From G963663365 sp963663365 (GTDB taxonomy: Bacteria; Hinthialibacterota; Hinthialibacteria; Hinthialibacterales; G963663365), in the NCBI GenBank assembly GCA_963663365.2, contig CAXXIH010000001.1:1736001-1800000 (forward strand): DNA of 64,000 nt, read 5' to 3'. The position numbers were made by a program, and so were the translations under genes. The notes under the pieces are model-generated. The model was not told where the DNA came from. It was given only the letters and a program-made list of their open reading frames with translations, and did no database searches. Within the stretch, counting starts at the first letter, position 1; every line of letters starts with the position of its first letter. Positions 18,198 to 26,735 of this stretch are shown here, in pieces.

Positions 18198-19694
18198 CTA
18201 CTTTTTCTTTACATGTAATCGCTTGAAGACGATCTTGAACAGCGGGTAGAACCAAAGTGCAAGACAGAAGATGCCCAGGAATCCAGCCACAGGTCTTGAG
18301 AAGAAGGGGGTCAAATCGCCACCCGATTTTGTGAGGCTATTCATAAACTGATGCTCAACCATCGGCCCCAAGACAATTCCCAGAACGACCGGCCCGACAG
18401 GAACACCATTGGCTTCCAGGTAATACCCTAAAAAGCCCATGGCGATCATAATGCCAATATCGAAAGTACTTGTGTTGATTGCAAAAGCGCCCACCAAGCA
18501 GAACAAGAGGATTCCGGGTAAGAGCACACGTTTGGGCATGGCGACAATCCGGCTTCCGGCCCGGATTGCCAGATAGCCGAGCGGCAGGAGAAAAAGATTT
18601 GCCAGAAGAAATACCAGATAGGTTGCATAAAGCAAATCGGCCTGGGTTTCAAAGATCATCGGCCCCGGGCGTAATCCCTTCATCAGCATTACGCCAATTG
18701 CGATGGCTGTGACCGTATCGCCGGGGATGCCAAATACCAATGCGGGAATCCATGCGCCTGCCAAGGCCGAATTATTTGCTGCTGTGGCATCCCCAACACC
18801 CTCCATCGAGCCACGTCCATACTCCTCCGGCGTCTTCGATGATTTTTTTGAGGCTGCAAACGAAATCCAGGCCGCAATATCTCCACCCGCGCCCGGAAGC
18901 GCACCGATGCATGTTCCGATCCCTGCAGATCTCAAAAGACTCAACTTCCGGCGCCTCAAGAGGGAAAGGACCTCTTTAAGAATATGCCTCCCACGGGCTT
19001 CCGGTGGCGAGGCATGTGCTCCGGGAGTGAGAATATTCCGGATGACTTCTGAAAAGCCGAACAACCCAATCATGGCCGGGATAAAACTGATCCCGCCGCT
19101 TAACTGTTCTTGTCCGAATGTAAAACGAGTAAATCCATCGACCGGATCCAATCCCACGGTTGAAAGCAAAAGACCTATGCATAGGGATAAAGCGCCTTTT
19201 AGTGGCGAGCCCTGGCAGACCAAGGCGGCCGAACTGAGCCCCAAAACTGCCAACCAAAAATACTCATAACTTGTGAAATTCAGCGCGAATCTGGCCAGAG
19301 AAGGAGCGGCAATCATGAGCACAACCGCTCCAAACAGCCCCCCGGCTACCGAGAAGCACAAGGCGACGCCTAAGACCTGCTGAGCAAGCCCCTTTCTTGT
19401 TAAGGCATAGGAATCATCTGTATAGGCTGCTGAGGCGGGAGTACCTGGGATACGAACCAGCGCGCCGGGAATATCGCCCGCAAAAATGGCTGTTGCCTCA
19501 AGCGTAACGATCATTGCCAAGGCCGGCAGAGTATCCATATGCAAAGTGAAGGGAACGACCAAGGCCACGGCCATCGTAGCGGTCAAACCCGGTATAGAGC
19601 CTACGAAAAGACCATACAACGAAGACAGAGCGATGATGAATAAGATCGAAGGCTGAAATACATGTTGAAGTGCATCGAAGATCGCAGACGGCAA
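18198..19694 (-). CDS. tctA: Tripartite tricarboxylate transporter, large membrane subunit TctA
   Basis: 498 residues with about 10-12 membrane segments, the usual TctA length. Seen: GLFVGSIPGLTATMAVAL, the family's conserved Gly-rich TM repeats, GALPGAGGDIAAWISF and GIPGDTVTAIAIGVM. It forms the channel of a periplasmic-binding-protein-dependent secondary transporter for citrate-like carboxylates. Start appears to be TTG, 4 bases after the tctB stop, with GGGGG upstream. Third gene of a tctC-tctB-tctA operon. Confidence 0.9.
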   Translation of the reverse strand: MPSAIFDALQHVFQPSILFIIALSSLYGLFVGSIPGLTATMAVALVVPFTLHMDTLPALAMIVTLEATAIFAGDIPGALVRIPGTPASAAYTDDSYALTRKGLAQQVLGVALCFSVAGGLFGAVVLMIAAPSLARFALNFTSYEYFWLAVLGLSSAALVCQGSPLKGALSLCIGLLLSTVGLDPVDGFTRFTFGQEQLSGGISFIPAMIGLFGFSEVIRNILTPGAHASPPEARGRHILKEVLSLLRRRKLSLLRSAGIGTCIGALPGAGGDIAAWISFAASKKSSKTPEEYGRGSMEGVGDATAANNSALAGAWIPALVFGIPGDTVTAIAIGVMLMKGLRPGPMIFETQADLLYATYLVFLLANLFLLPLGYLAIRAGSRIVAMPKRVLLPGILLFCLVGAFAINTSTFDIGIMIAMGFLGYYLEANGVPVGPVVLGIVLGPMVEHQFMNSLTKSGGDLTPFFSRPVAGFLGIFCLALWFYPLFKIVFKRLHVKKK

Positions 19695-19698
19695 ATCA

Positions 19699-20190
19699 CT
19701 ACCCCCAAATACCCCGGGGTAGCATTACACCCAGAATTTGACCGAAAAGCACATAGGTTCCCGCTATGAGCAAGATTGTGGCGACGGCGCTGACAAGCCA
19801 ACGATTCCCTAAGAACAGGTACACAAAGAATGTTAAAAGTCCGGCGGTGGGAATGAATCCCAAAACGTCCAACAATGCCACATAGGCGGCCGACCCGGCT
19901 GCCAGCATAAGCACACGAATCCAACTTTGCTTGAACGATGCAAGCGGCTCATTTAAACAAACCGTTGATTCATCGGCTGCATTCGACACTGATTCCGGCT
20001 TTTTAACAGATTCCCGCTTTTGGGAAAAAATTAACATTCCTCCACAGAGCGCTATGAAGATCGCGAGAAGATTTGGCAGGAATGCCGGGCCGGGTCTATG
20101 GTTGGCCGCACCCGGAAAATCTTGCGTTGTCCAAAATATCCAAATTCCGAGCATAAGCGCAAATATGCCCAGTATGCGATCACTTTTCAT
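19699..20190 (-). CDS. tctB: Tripartite tricarboxylate transporter, small membrane subunit TctB
   Basis: 163 residues with four hydrophobic segments (ILGIFALMLGIWIFW, FLPNLLAIFIALCGGML, and two near the C-terminus), matching the four-helix TctB family. Its ATG overlaps the tctC stop by 4 bases (ATGA), so the two are translationally coupled. A polar, acidic loop sits between helices 2 and 3. Confidence 0.85.
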   Translation of the reverse strand: MKSDRILGIFALMLGIWIFWTTQDFPGAANHRPGPAFLPNLLAIFIALCGGMLIFSQKRESVKKPESVSNAADESTVCLNEPLASFKQSWIRVLMLAAGSAAYVALLDVLGFIPTAGLLTFFVYLFLGNRWLVSAVATILLIAGTYVLFGQILGVMLPRGIWG

Positions 20191-21185
20191 TTCACAATAC
20201 CCGCTGCTTTTAGGAGTTCGCCGAATTTTTGATCATCGCGTACGAGTACATTTTGAAAACCTTGTGCATCATCGGTATCGACCATAAAGCCAGCATTATC
20301 CATGGCTTTTTTAAACTCTTCGCTTTGAACAACTTCTGCCAAAGCCGTCTCCAATATCGAGCAGACTTCCTGGGGCGTGTCTTTTGGAGCAGCCAGTCCG
20401 CACCAGCCATAGATTTCAAAGGATACGCCATCTTCGTTGGAGGTCGGAACATTGGGGAATTTAGGATTACGGTCAGCCGCTAGCACTGCCAAAGCCCGGA
20501 CTTCACCGCTCTCTAATAAGGATAATGCTTCCGGAATAGCGCAAAACACGACGTGAACACCGCCGCTGATTAGCTCTCGCAAGGCGGGAGCGGCGCCTTC
20601 ACTTGGAATCCACACCAAATCGTTGGCATCTTGTCCTGCGGCGATTGTCCATCCTGCGCTGGCCAAATGCCATATCCCCCCTTTTGCTGTTCCTGAGGAC
20701 ATATATTGCTTCGGATTGGCGCTAATGGCATCGCGAAGATCAGCCACTGTCTGCCAGGGAGAATCATTCTTGACGATGATTGCCCCGGAGACCTTATTCA
20801 TCTGCATCAGCGGTTTGAAATCTTCCGGACCGATTTTGGTGAGTCCGCGCCAATGCATCATGTTGATTTCCGCAGTGATCATGGTCAGGGTATAGCCGTC
20901 CGGCTTTGCATTCGCCCCAGCGGAATGACCGATCACACCCGCGCCTCCGGTTTTTGAGACTACGTTTACTTTCTGATCGAGTATTCGCGATAGCCCATCG
21001 GCTGCAATACGGCTGACCGTATCCGTGCCGCCACCGGCCGCCCATGGACAAATCACTGCTAAGGGATGCGATGGAAATTTCTCCTTTGCCCCATCTCCAC
21101 TGCCACAACCGTAGAATCCAAGTGACAAGAGCGCTAGCAAGGTGGCCCATGCGGTCAATTGTTTCGCATTTTGCCGGTCTATCAT
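20187..21185 (-). CDS. tctC: Tripartite tricarboxylate transporter, substrate-binding protein TctC
   Basis: About 332 residues. The periplasmic solute receptor of the TctABC system. Start at 21185 is fixed by SD GAGGAG; the longer frame from 21263 lacks one. The N-terminus has a signal with a possible lipobox ending in GC (LGFYGCGSGDG), so it is probably a lipoprotein. Typical marks: VICPWAAGGGTDTVSRI, VNVVSKTGGAGVIGH, and LVWIPSEGAAPALREL. No two-component tctDE regulator is next to it. Confidence 0.9.
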   Translation of the reverse strand: MIDRQNAKQLTAWATLLALLSLGFYGCGSGDGAKEKFPSHPLAVICPWAAGGGTDTVSRIAADGLSRILDQKVNVVSKTGGAGVIGHSAGANAKPDGYTLTMITAEINMMHWRGLTKIGPEDFKPLMQMNKVSGAIIVKNDSPWQTVADLRDAISANPKQYMSSGTAKGGIWHLASAGWTIAAGQDANDLVWIPSEGAAPALRELISGGVHVVFCAIPEALSLLESGEVRALAVLAADRNPKFPNVPTSNEDGVSFEIYGWCGLAAPKDTPQEVCSILETALAEVVQSEEFKKAMDNAGFMVDTDDAQGFQNVLVRDDQKFGELLKAAGIVK

Positions 21186-21373
21186 TATTCTCCTCGTAAT
21201 TAATGCTCGGTTGTCTACGCTATGTACCGTAATGCTATTTGAGCATAATATCTCGCAAACCATAGCATATTCATTAGCGACCGATAGCGCACACTTTGCC
21301 GCTTCGGCAGTCCCGAATCATAAAGAAGCGATTGCACTTGCTTTGTCGAAATCTGTTGTTCTTGTCACAATGC

Positions 21374-21404
21374 TTGACAGTTGAATGAGAATGAGAATCT
21401 TTAT
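21374..21404 (+). promoter_or_regulatory. Possible promoter with Fur-like GAATGA repeats
   Basis: A consensus TTGACA (21374-21379) is followed at about 16 bases by a weak -10 (AATCTT, 21396-21401). The spacer holds GAATGA-GAATGA-GAATCT, three hexamer steps reminiscent of a Fur box. It drives the 54-codon gene at 21413. The Fur reading is inference from pattern only. Confidence 0.3.
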
Positions 21405-21412
21405 TAGTTGGA

Positions 21413-21577
21413 ATGATGAAACGCAAAAAACGAAAAAGAAAAAATCGCAAACGAATGACTACTCCCAAGCGGCCGCGGCTCACCTGGGGGGCGCTTAAAC
21501 CTATCCAAAAGGCCCATAATTCAAAAGGTTATGACCGTAACAAAGAAAAGTCACAAATACGCAAGGGTGAAAATTAA
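21413..21577 (+). CDS. Small highly basic protein
   Basis: 54 residues beginning MMKRKKRKRKNRKRM, followed by TPKRPRLTWGALKP and KAHNSKGYDRNKEK. Nearly a third of the residues are Lys or Arg, so it is likely to bind nucleic acid or the ribosome; not recognised as a known ribosomal protein. It has no strong SD (TTGGA). It lies between the divergent tct operon and the structured RNA. The coding call rests on the continuous frame, a promoter-like TTGACA upstream, and the basic composition. Confidence 0.45.
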   Translation: MMKRKKRKRKNRKRMTTPKRPRLTWGALKPIQKAHNSKGYDRNKEKSQIRKGEN

Positions 21578-21640
21578 GAATCATTTGGATAATGTTGTGG
21601 GATTTTTCTTATTTATTTCTTTAAAAAAGAAGAAAAATGG

Positions 21641-21669
21641 TTTACAAAACAGCATCAATGAGGTATATT
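21641..21669 (+). promoter_or_regulatory. Strong sigma-70-type promoter
   Basis: TTTACA (21641-21646), exactly 17 bases, then TATATT (21664-21669). Both hexamers match consensus at 5 of 6 positions and the spacing is ideal. The predicted start is near A21676. No open frame follows, only the structured RNA. Confidence 0.7.
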
Positions 21670-21675
21670 AATTTT

Positions 21676-21808
21676 AGTTGGGGTTTGCCTTATCGCTCTC
21701 CAATAGGGTCCGATAAGCATTACATGACTTGATGTATTAGCCTTTGTGTAAGCGATAAGATAAACCACACAATCTCGCCCTCAGCTGCTCGACGGCTGAG
21801 GGCGTTTT
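21676..21808 (+). ncRNA. Candidate structured small RNA (about 133 nt)
   Basis: Bounded by a near-consensus promoter and a strong terminator, with no open reading frame. Outer stem: GGTTT (21682-21686) with AAACC (21762-21766) and CTTATCGCT (21689-21697) with AGCGATAAG (21751-21759). The same CTTATCG can instead pair with a nearer CGATAAG (21711-21717), giving two mutually exclusive folds. A small hairpin TACAT/ATGTA lies at 21721-21736. The long stem with a large internal loop loosely recalls 6S RNA, but it is shorter and I cannot assign it. It lacks the tmRNA and SRP RNA marks. Confidence 0.6.
21776..21808 (+). terminator. Rho-independent terminator of the small RNA
   Basis: 10-bp perfect GC-rich stem CGCCCTCAGC (21776-21785) / GCTGAGGGCG (21795-21804) followed by TTTT. 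Confidence 0.88.
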
Positions 21809-21885
21809 GAATTTGACCTCCATCCATAAAATGTAGTAAGAACCGGCCGAAAAGATTCAATGACCCGTCATATTGAGATATCTAT

Positions 21886-22566
21886 TTATTCTGTTGCAGG
21901 AGTTCTTGTTTTTAAGCAATGCATAAGCGGTGTCCATGCGAATAGAAGACATGCGGTGTAGTACATTGGGTAGCCGGCATATGTGAATAGCCGGCCTGGG
22001 AGTACATAGCGGGTAAGGGCCAAAGCAAGATCAGAAAGATAAAAAAGTACGGCTGCGGTGATGAGAATTTTTTGGATGGATGAGTTCCGGTATGCAGTTG
22101 TACAGGCAACCATTGCGGTTATTACGGTCGTATACAAAATTACCGGAAGCGTTTCACCAGATGATATCTTCGGGCTCATAAGCAAAAGGATTGTGATACT
22201 GATGGCCCCAAAGAGTGGCAAGGTCCAGAGGAGTCGTTTTGTAGAGATACCGTGGAAGCAACATGCGGCGATGAGCGCAAGGTGGGCAATAAGAAAAAAG
22301 GCCAGACCGAGAAGAAATGAACTCGGACCCAAGATGTCACCAAGCCAGCACAGTCCCAAGAATAGAAGGATCAGGCGGTCAAACCATGAATGTAATTCGC
22401 TTCCCATCAATCCGGCCATGACGAAACTTGTTGAGGCAATTAACACCATGATTCGCGAGTATTCGGAATGCCCCAATGCCCATACGCTGAGAAGACCTAT
22501 AAGGCCAACAAGCCAAGTGAAAGTGAAAAGGATACTTCCTGTTTTTTTTCGTGACAGATCTTTCAT
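21886..22566 (-). CDS. YhhN family membrane protein (lysoplasmalogenase-like)
   Basis: 226 residues with about eight hydrophobic segments, the usual size of YhhN/TMEM86 proteins. Family marks: CWLGDILG in the middle and FYLSDLALALTRY ... YPMYYTACLLFAW near the C-terminus. Eukaryotic members hydrolyse the vinyl-ether bond of lysoplasmalogens; the bacterial role is less certain. Monocistronic as far as can be seen. Confidence 0.82.
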   Translation of the reverse strand: MKDLSRKKTGSILFTFTWLVGLIGLLSVWALGHSEYSRIMVLIASTSFVMAGLMGSELHSWFDRLILLFLGLCWLGDILGPSSFLLGLAFFLIAHLALIAACCFHGISTKRLLWTLPLFGAISITILLLMSPKISSGETLPVILYTTVITAMVACTTAYRNSSIQKILITAAVLFYLSDLALALTRYVLPGRLFTYAGYPMYYTACLLFAWTPLMHCLKTRTPATE

Positions 22567-22740
22567 GGTTTAATTCCAATACACAGCGTAACAAATAGAA
22601 CAGATTTTGTCGGATTGAAAATACTACGGCGCTTTCCCGTATGGAAAAGCGCCGCAATGGAAATCAATGTAGCGATTATGATTGATGAGTCTTGCGCATG
22701 ATAATATCTGCTTATCGAGAGCCAATCACCGCCGTTGCTT

Positions 22741-23901
22741 CTATAATTTCGATTTTGGCTCTGTTGTTGAATCGAGTGACTCCCATGTGATTTGCGATGG
22801 TTCGAATTGCACCTTTTCGCGATTGTACATGGCCTTGCGGCCCATAATGGCCGTGAGTGTGGATATGCGCGCGGTTTCGATATTGCTTAAAGGTGTTTCA
22901 TTATTGCGGATGTGCCGTGCGAAAGACTCCAACTGCTCACGTTCGCCCATGTAATAGTTAGTTTCTTCCGCCAGTGATTCGGTTTTTCCCTCACCGATGG
23001 GATGTTTTACACCCCCGGCGAGATCAATGACCGCTTCATCCTTAAATGCCCATAGTTTTTCTCCACACAGGGCGCGTGGCATACAAGAAAAGTGCGTATA
23101 AGAGCACATCAAACCATTTGGAAATAGAAAATTTAAACTGGAATGATCTTCCGAGCGATGCAGAGGCGGCGCCGTACGTGGATTGGTCATTGCCGCCATG
23201 GCTTGGCAAACGGTGGGAGGTCCATCCATCAGCCAAGTCATAATATCCATATGGTGGCAGGCTTGCTCGACCAAACGCCCTCCCGAGATATCCGCATCCA
23301 GAACCCATGCGCCGGGACGCCCTGTGAAATACCAATGACCCTGGAAGTAGGTGAGCTGTCCGTATGTTTCCGACTGCGCCAAAGCCATTGTTTTCAGATA
23401 CGTCGGATTATATCGGCGTTGAAATCCGGCCTGATAGACACCCTTTGAGTTGCGGGCCGCTTTTACAACGGCATCCACTTTTTCGACCGTGGTATCCATG
23501 GGCTTTTCGCTAAAGCAGCTGAGCCCCATTTCCAGTGCCGGGATTACGCATTTTCCGTGATTGGCCGGTTCCGTGGCAACGACAACCGCATCGAGTTTTT
23601 CGGTCTCCAGCATCTTGCGGTAGTCGGAGTAACCTTTGGGATTGTGAGTTTCCTCTTTGGCTGTATCAATCCCACGGGCGACGCGTTCCGGACGCAGATC
23701 GCAGATGGCGACGATGTTGTAGTCGGGAATCCGGGTTACGTAACGAAGCAGACTCGATCCACGTCCCCCGACACCCACAAATGCGATATTCAGTTTTTCA
23801 TTAGCAGCCATCCCTTTTTTCGTTTGATTTAGCATAAGGGCGGCTGTTCCAGCCGTTGATGCCGCTAAAAATGTTCTCCGGCCAAGTTGGTTGTGATTCA
23901 T
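22741..23901 (-). CDS. Gfo/Idh/MocA-family oxidoreductase with Tat signal
   Basis: 386 residues. ATG at 23901 with SD GAGGAG, preferred to the adjoining TTG. N-terminal twin-arginine signal LGRRTFLAASTAG, so exported with its cofactor bound. Rossmann motif NIAFVGVGGRGSSLL, then the family's EKPMDTT (catalytic-site Lys) and the C-terminal (beta/alpha) domain with the ACHHMDIMTWL region. Substrates are sugars or sugar derivatives by family; the exact one is unknown. Such Tat-exported members are common in Planctomycetota-like bacteria. Confidence 0.9.
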   Translation of the reverse strand: MNHNQLGRRTFLAASTAGTAALMLNQTKKGMAANEKLNIAFVGVGGRGSSLLRYVTRIPDYNIVAICDLRPERVARGIDTAKEETHNPKGYSDYRKMLETEKLDAVVVATEPANHGKCVIPALEMGLSCFSEKPMDTTVEKVDAVVKAARNSKGVYQAGFQRRYNPTYLKTMALAQSETYGQLTYFQGHWYFTGRPGAWVLDADISGGRLVEQACHHMDIMTWLMDGPPTVCQAMAAMTNPRTAPPLHRSEDHSSLNFLFPNGLMCSYTHFSCMPRALCGEKLWAFKDEAVIDLAGGVKHPIGEGKTESLAEETNYYMGEREQLESFARHIRNNETPLSNIETARISTLTAIMGRKAMYNREKVQFEPSQITWESLDSTTEPKSKL

Positions 23902-23983
23902 CAAAAACTCCTCGTTGAATCTCTTTCACGGATAGATGCGCGTATGCGGTTTTCGGATACTGTGATGGCTTTGCTGGTTTATC

Positions 23984-24838
23984 TCAGGGGCATTCTCGAA
24001 CCAAACGAACACCGATGAGGTATGAATGGACCAAAGCAAAGGAGTAATAGCGATCTGCTGAACGGCAATATTGTGCGCCATAACGCCATCCGCCACCCCG
24101 GCTGACTCGCACACGGCCTTTTTCCGGACCGGCAGGATTTGTGACTTCATTGTTGGGATAGGGCGCATGCCAATCGTTGCACCATTCCCATACATTGCCG
24201 CTCATATCATAAAGACCCCACGCATTGGGTTTCTTTTGTCCTACAGGCTGCGTGGAAAGTTGCGCATTGTCTTCAAACCATGCATACGCCATGGCGTCTT
24301 TGCCGGTTGGATCGTCGCCCCAATAGAAGCGCGTAGTTGTACCCGCCCGGCAGGCGTATTCCCACTCGGCTTCTGTCGGCAGACGGAATTTCCCTTGCCC
24401 CAGCGCGTTCATTTTCTCAGCGAATTGCAGGCACTCATCCCAAGAAATCTTCTCAGCCGGATTCTGAAGGTGTGGCTGAAATTCAGCCGGATTTTTGCCC
24501 ATCACAGCCGCCCACTGTTCTTGAGTGACTTCATAAATGCCCATGTAGAACGGCTTTGAAATTTTAACTGTATGAACCGGGCCTTCGTCTTCATCCCGGT
24601 CTTTCTCAGTTGCAGGACTGCCCATCTGGAATTCGCCCGGCGGTATCAAGACAAATTTCATTTCAACATTGCCGGGCAACTTGACACTCAACTCTCGATT
24701 CTCACCGCTTCCGGCTGCGAGAATCCTGCCTTCTTCAACCGCTTGTTGAAGAACCGGGCTTTGTTCTGTTGCACCGGCCGAAATAACCAGGCCGAGTAAG
24801 ACGGGCATCCAATAGATGTGTTTCAGTGCAAATGACAT
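23984..24838 (-). CDS. SUMF1 (formylglycine-generating-enzyme-type) domain protein
   Basis: 284 residues with a Sec signal peptide. The SUMF1 fold is plain: FQMGSPATEKDRDEDEGP, YEVTQEQWAAVMG, KFRLPTEAEWEYACR, GLYDMSGNVWEWCND and VSRGGGWRYGAQYCRSADR. True aerobic FGE needs two cysteines near the C-terminus; here only the second (QYCRS) is present, so sulfatase activation by the known mechanism is doubtful. It lies 82 bases downstream of... the minus-strand gene order places it just before the Gfo/Idh/MocA gene, same strand. Confidence 0.87.
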   Translation of the reverse strand: MSFALKHIYWMPVLLGLVISAGATEQSPVLQQAVEEGRILAAGSGENRELSVKLPGNVEMKFVLIPPGEFQMGSPATEKDRDEDEGPVHTVKISKPFYMGIYEVTQEQWAAVMGKNPAEFQPHLQNPAEKISWDECLQFAEKMNALGQGKFRLPTEAEWEYACRAGTTTRFYWGDDPTGKDAMAYAWFEDNAQLSTQPVGQKKPNAWGLYDMSGNVWEWCNDWHAPYPNNEVTNPAGPEKGRVRVSRGGGWRYGAQYCRSADRYYSFALVHSYLIGVRLVRECP

Positions 24839-24927
24839 TCAATTTCCATCCAAACCAGCGTTATGTCAGAGGTTGAGTAGTGTAGGGGAGACATGCGCAT
24901 CCTGAAAGCGGGCGGGAAATTAGGCGC

Positions 24928-25422
24928 TCATTCTTCTTTTTGTGTCAAGTTGCGCAGTTGATTGAGACCCACATGGACACCCTCCGAGGATTCTTTGCTA
25001 GATTCCGAAGAGTCTTGTGGCTCGGGATTGAGGGCATCATGGAGCGCTTCCAAGATACGCTTCTCATCGCTCGATTTAGCTACGTAATCTAATGCACCTA
25101 AACGGACAGCCTCTTTTACGGTATCCGGCATAGTATCGGCCGTAATCATGATGATTCGAGCGTTGGGATCAATTTCTTTAAGCAGAGGGAGAATTGTCAA
25201 ACCGTTGCCTTTGGGCATACCGATATCCAAAAACAAAACATCCGGCTTGTACTGATCGTACAGAACCACCGCTTCAAGGCCGTTCTCTGCCTCGGCGATT
25301 ACTGAGTAGCCATGTTTGGTGATGCGCTCCCGCAGGAGTGCCCGGAATGCGCTTTCATCATCAGCGATGATCACGCTCCAGAGTTTTTTCCCTTTTAGAT
25401 CATTGATTCCATTGCTGGACAT
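24928..25422 (-). CDS. CheY-like single-domain response regulator
   Basis: 164 residues: one receiver domain with acidic pair Asp21-Asp22, phospho-acceptor Asp66 (VLFLDIGMP), the Thr in MITADT and Lys in YVAKSS, then a Ser/Glu-rich tail of about 35 residues with no output domain. It follows the uncharacterised gene at 25444-26367 by 21 bases, so the two are co-transcribed. No kinase lies next to it. A similar unknown protein is encoded in an operon with another response regulator at 36.4 kb. Confidence 0.88.
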   Translation of the reverse strand: MSSNGINDLKGKKLWSVIIADDESAFRALLRERITKHGYSVIAEAENGLEAVVLYDQYKPDVLFLDIGMPKGNGLTILPLLKEIDPNARIIMITADTMPDTVKEAVRLGALDYVAKSSDEKRILEALHDALNPEPQDSSESSKESSEGVHVGLNQLRNLTQKEE

Positions 25423-25443
25423 GACGGTCTCTAATCCCCCACG

Positions 25444-26367
25444 TCAACGTCTTTTGCCTCCGCCGAACAATTTTGCGGCGAAAGCCATCCCCCGGCCTTT
25501 TTTCGGCTTCGGCTCTTCCTTTGGTTTCTGTTCTACTTTTGCTTTTTCGAGTTGTTGAACCAACTCTTCAAGGAAGGCTACAACTTTTTCAATTGCAGTA
25601 AACTGAGTCTGACGTTTCCCCAGGTGAACCTGAAGGTTGTCCACAGTGCCTTTAAGTGCTTTATAGTTCTCTGTATTCAGTTCGGCTTCTTTGCTTTCTT
25701 CACTTTTGACAAGCAAATAAGCCCCTTTTACGTTTCTTTTGGTTGCCGCATCCAATTGGGACTTGACTTGAGGGAGCATGGTCTTCATCTGTTTGAGCAC
25801 ACAGGAACAAAAGCCATTTCCCAATTTGAATTCGCGCTTATAGATCCCGCCCTGTGCCTTGAGTTGATCGAGGACCGCTTTGAAGTATTTGGTAATTTCA
25901 CTCTTTACCCGGACCGGAGTGGGATTTGTCGTTCCTTCCATCATTTGCATAAATGCTTTTTTAATGTAGTGGACGGTTTGTGTGCGTGATGCGCTGATCT
26001 TCTGTAGCCGGTCCAGGTAATCAAGATTGTTCTTCTTCTCCACTTCGCCAAACTGTGTGTAAGGCGATGTGAGCAAATAGTCGATCAACTTCTGTGAACT
26101 CTGTATTGAAGCGAGGCAGGATTGATAACGTTGGTCTTCGCTCGAATCGAGATGGGCCTGCAAGGCTTCGTGATCGAGTTCACGCTGGATTGTGCTTTTG
26201 GTTCCTGAGCAATTGGAAAGGAGATTCCCGATTGTGTCGCAGACGGCCTTGCCGTTCACGCTACGCACAACAACTTGAGATTCGCTCACCCCGGGATGGC
26301 TTTTCACATACTCCCGGATGAGCATCTCCTTCATCCGTTCGGCGGCCTCGTTGTATTCGCTCTTCAT
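25444..26367 (-). CDS. Uncharacterised alpha-helical protein, paralogue of the 38.6 kb gene
   Basis: 307 residues, soluble, mostly helical, ending in a basic Lys/Pro-rich tail (KPKEEPKPKKGRGMAF). It aligns with the product of 38632-39675 through HPGVSESQVVVRSVNGKAV-CDTI near the N-terminus, LDYLDRLQKISASRTQTVHYIKK, and FKAVLDQLKAQGGIYKREFKLG. I recognise no named family. It heads a two-gene operon with a CheY-like receiver; the paralogue also lies in an operon with a response regulator, so a signalling role is inferred. Confidence 0.8.
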   Translation of the reverse strand: MKSEYNEAAERMKEMLIREYVKSHPGVSESQVVVRSVNGKAVCDTIGNLLSNCSGTKSTIQRELDHEALQAHLDSSEDQRYQSCLASIQSSQKLIDYLLTSPYTQFGEVEKKNNLDYLDRLQKISASRTQTVHYIKKAFMQMMEGTTNPTPVRVKSEITKYFKAVLDQLKAQGGIYKREFKLGNGFCSCVLKQMKTMLPQVKSQLDAATKRNVKGAYLLVKSEESKEAELNTENYKALKGTVDNLQVHLGKRQTQFTAIEKVVAFLEELVQQLEKAKVEQKPKEEPKPKKGRGMAFAAKLFGGGKRR

Positions 26368-26735
26368 CAGTGGGCTTTCCAGCCAATCTCAGGTGTTATG
26401 ATTGATTGATGCTTGCACGCAGCTATTTTACGCTAATTCTGTGGGACTATGTAGTAAAACATTATCTTGAATGTAAAGATTTTTTACCTATTAGCAACCT
26501 TGCTGCCACTATTTTGCAGATCGTATTCCTTTTCGATCCGGTATTTCCGAATTTATCTAACTTCAGATATTCTAACATGTTAGCAAATTCAATTGATAAA
26601 ATTGTGCATACTTTTGGTATTCGAAAACAGCATAACCGTATTTAAATTCTGCGCAGCACGTTGAAAGACCTGGAAATAGTTATATACTTTAGAAAGTAAG
26701 ATTATATTCTTAAGCAAATATTTGGCTTTGCTATT
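26368..26735. other. AT-rich intergenic region
   Basis: About 370 bases without a convincing gene. It looks much richer in A+T than its neighbours. A 79-codon frame at 26406-26645 has no SD and no coherent composition and is taken as chance. The only signal I see is a promoter-like pair near the right end, given separately. Confidence 0.5.
26661..26688 (+). promoter_or_regulatory. Possible promoter of the TadG-like gene
   Basis: TTGAAA (26661-26666), 16 bases, TATACT (26683-26688); each matches consensus at 5 of 6 positions. It lies about 50 bases before the ATG at 26736. Confidence 0.4.

Noticed and set aside
21676..21808. 6S RNA, tmRNA, SRP RNA or a known riboswitch
   Set aside because: Length and motifs do not match; only the general long-stem shape recalls 6S RNA. 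Kept as an unassigned RNA.
26406..26645. 79-codon plus-strand frame in the AT-rich gap
   Set aside because: No SD, odd composition, and the surrounding AT-rich sequence favours chance open frames.
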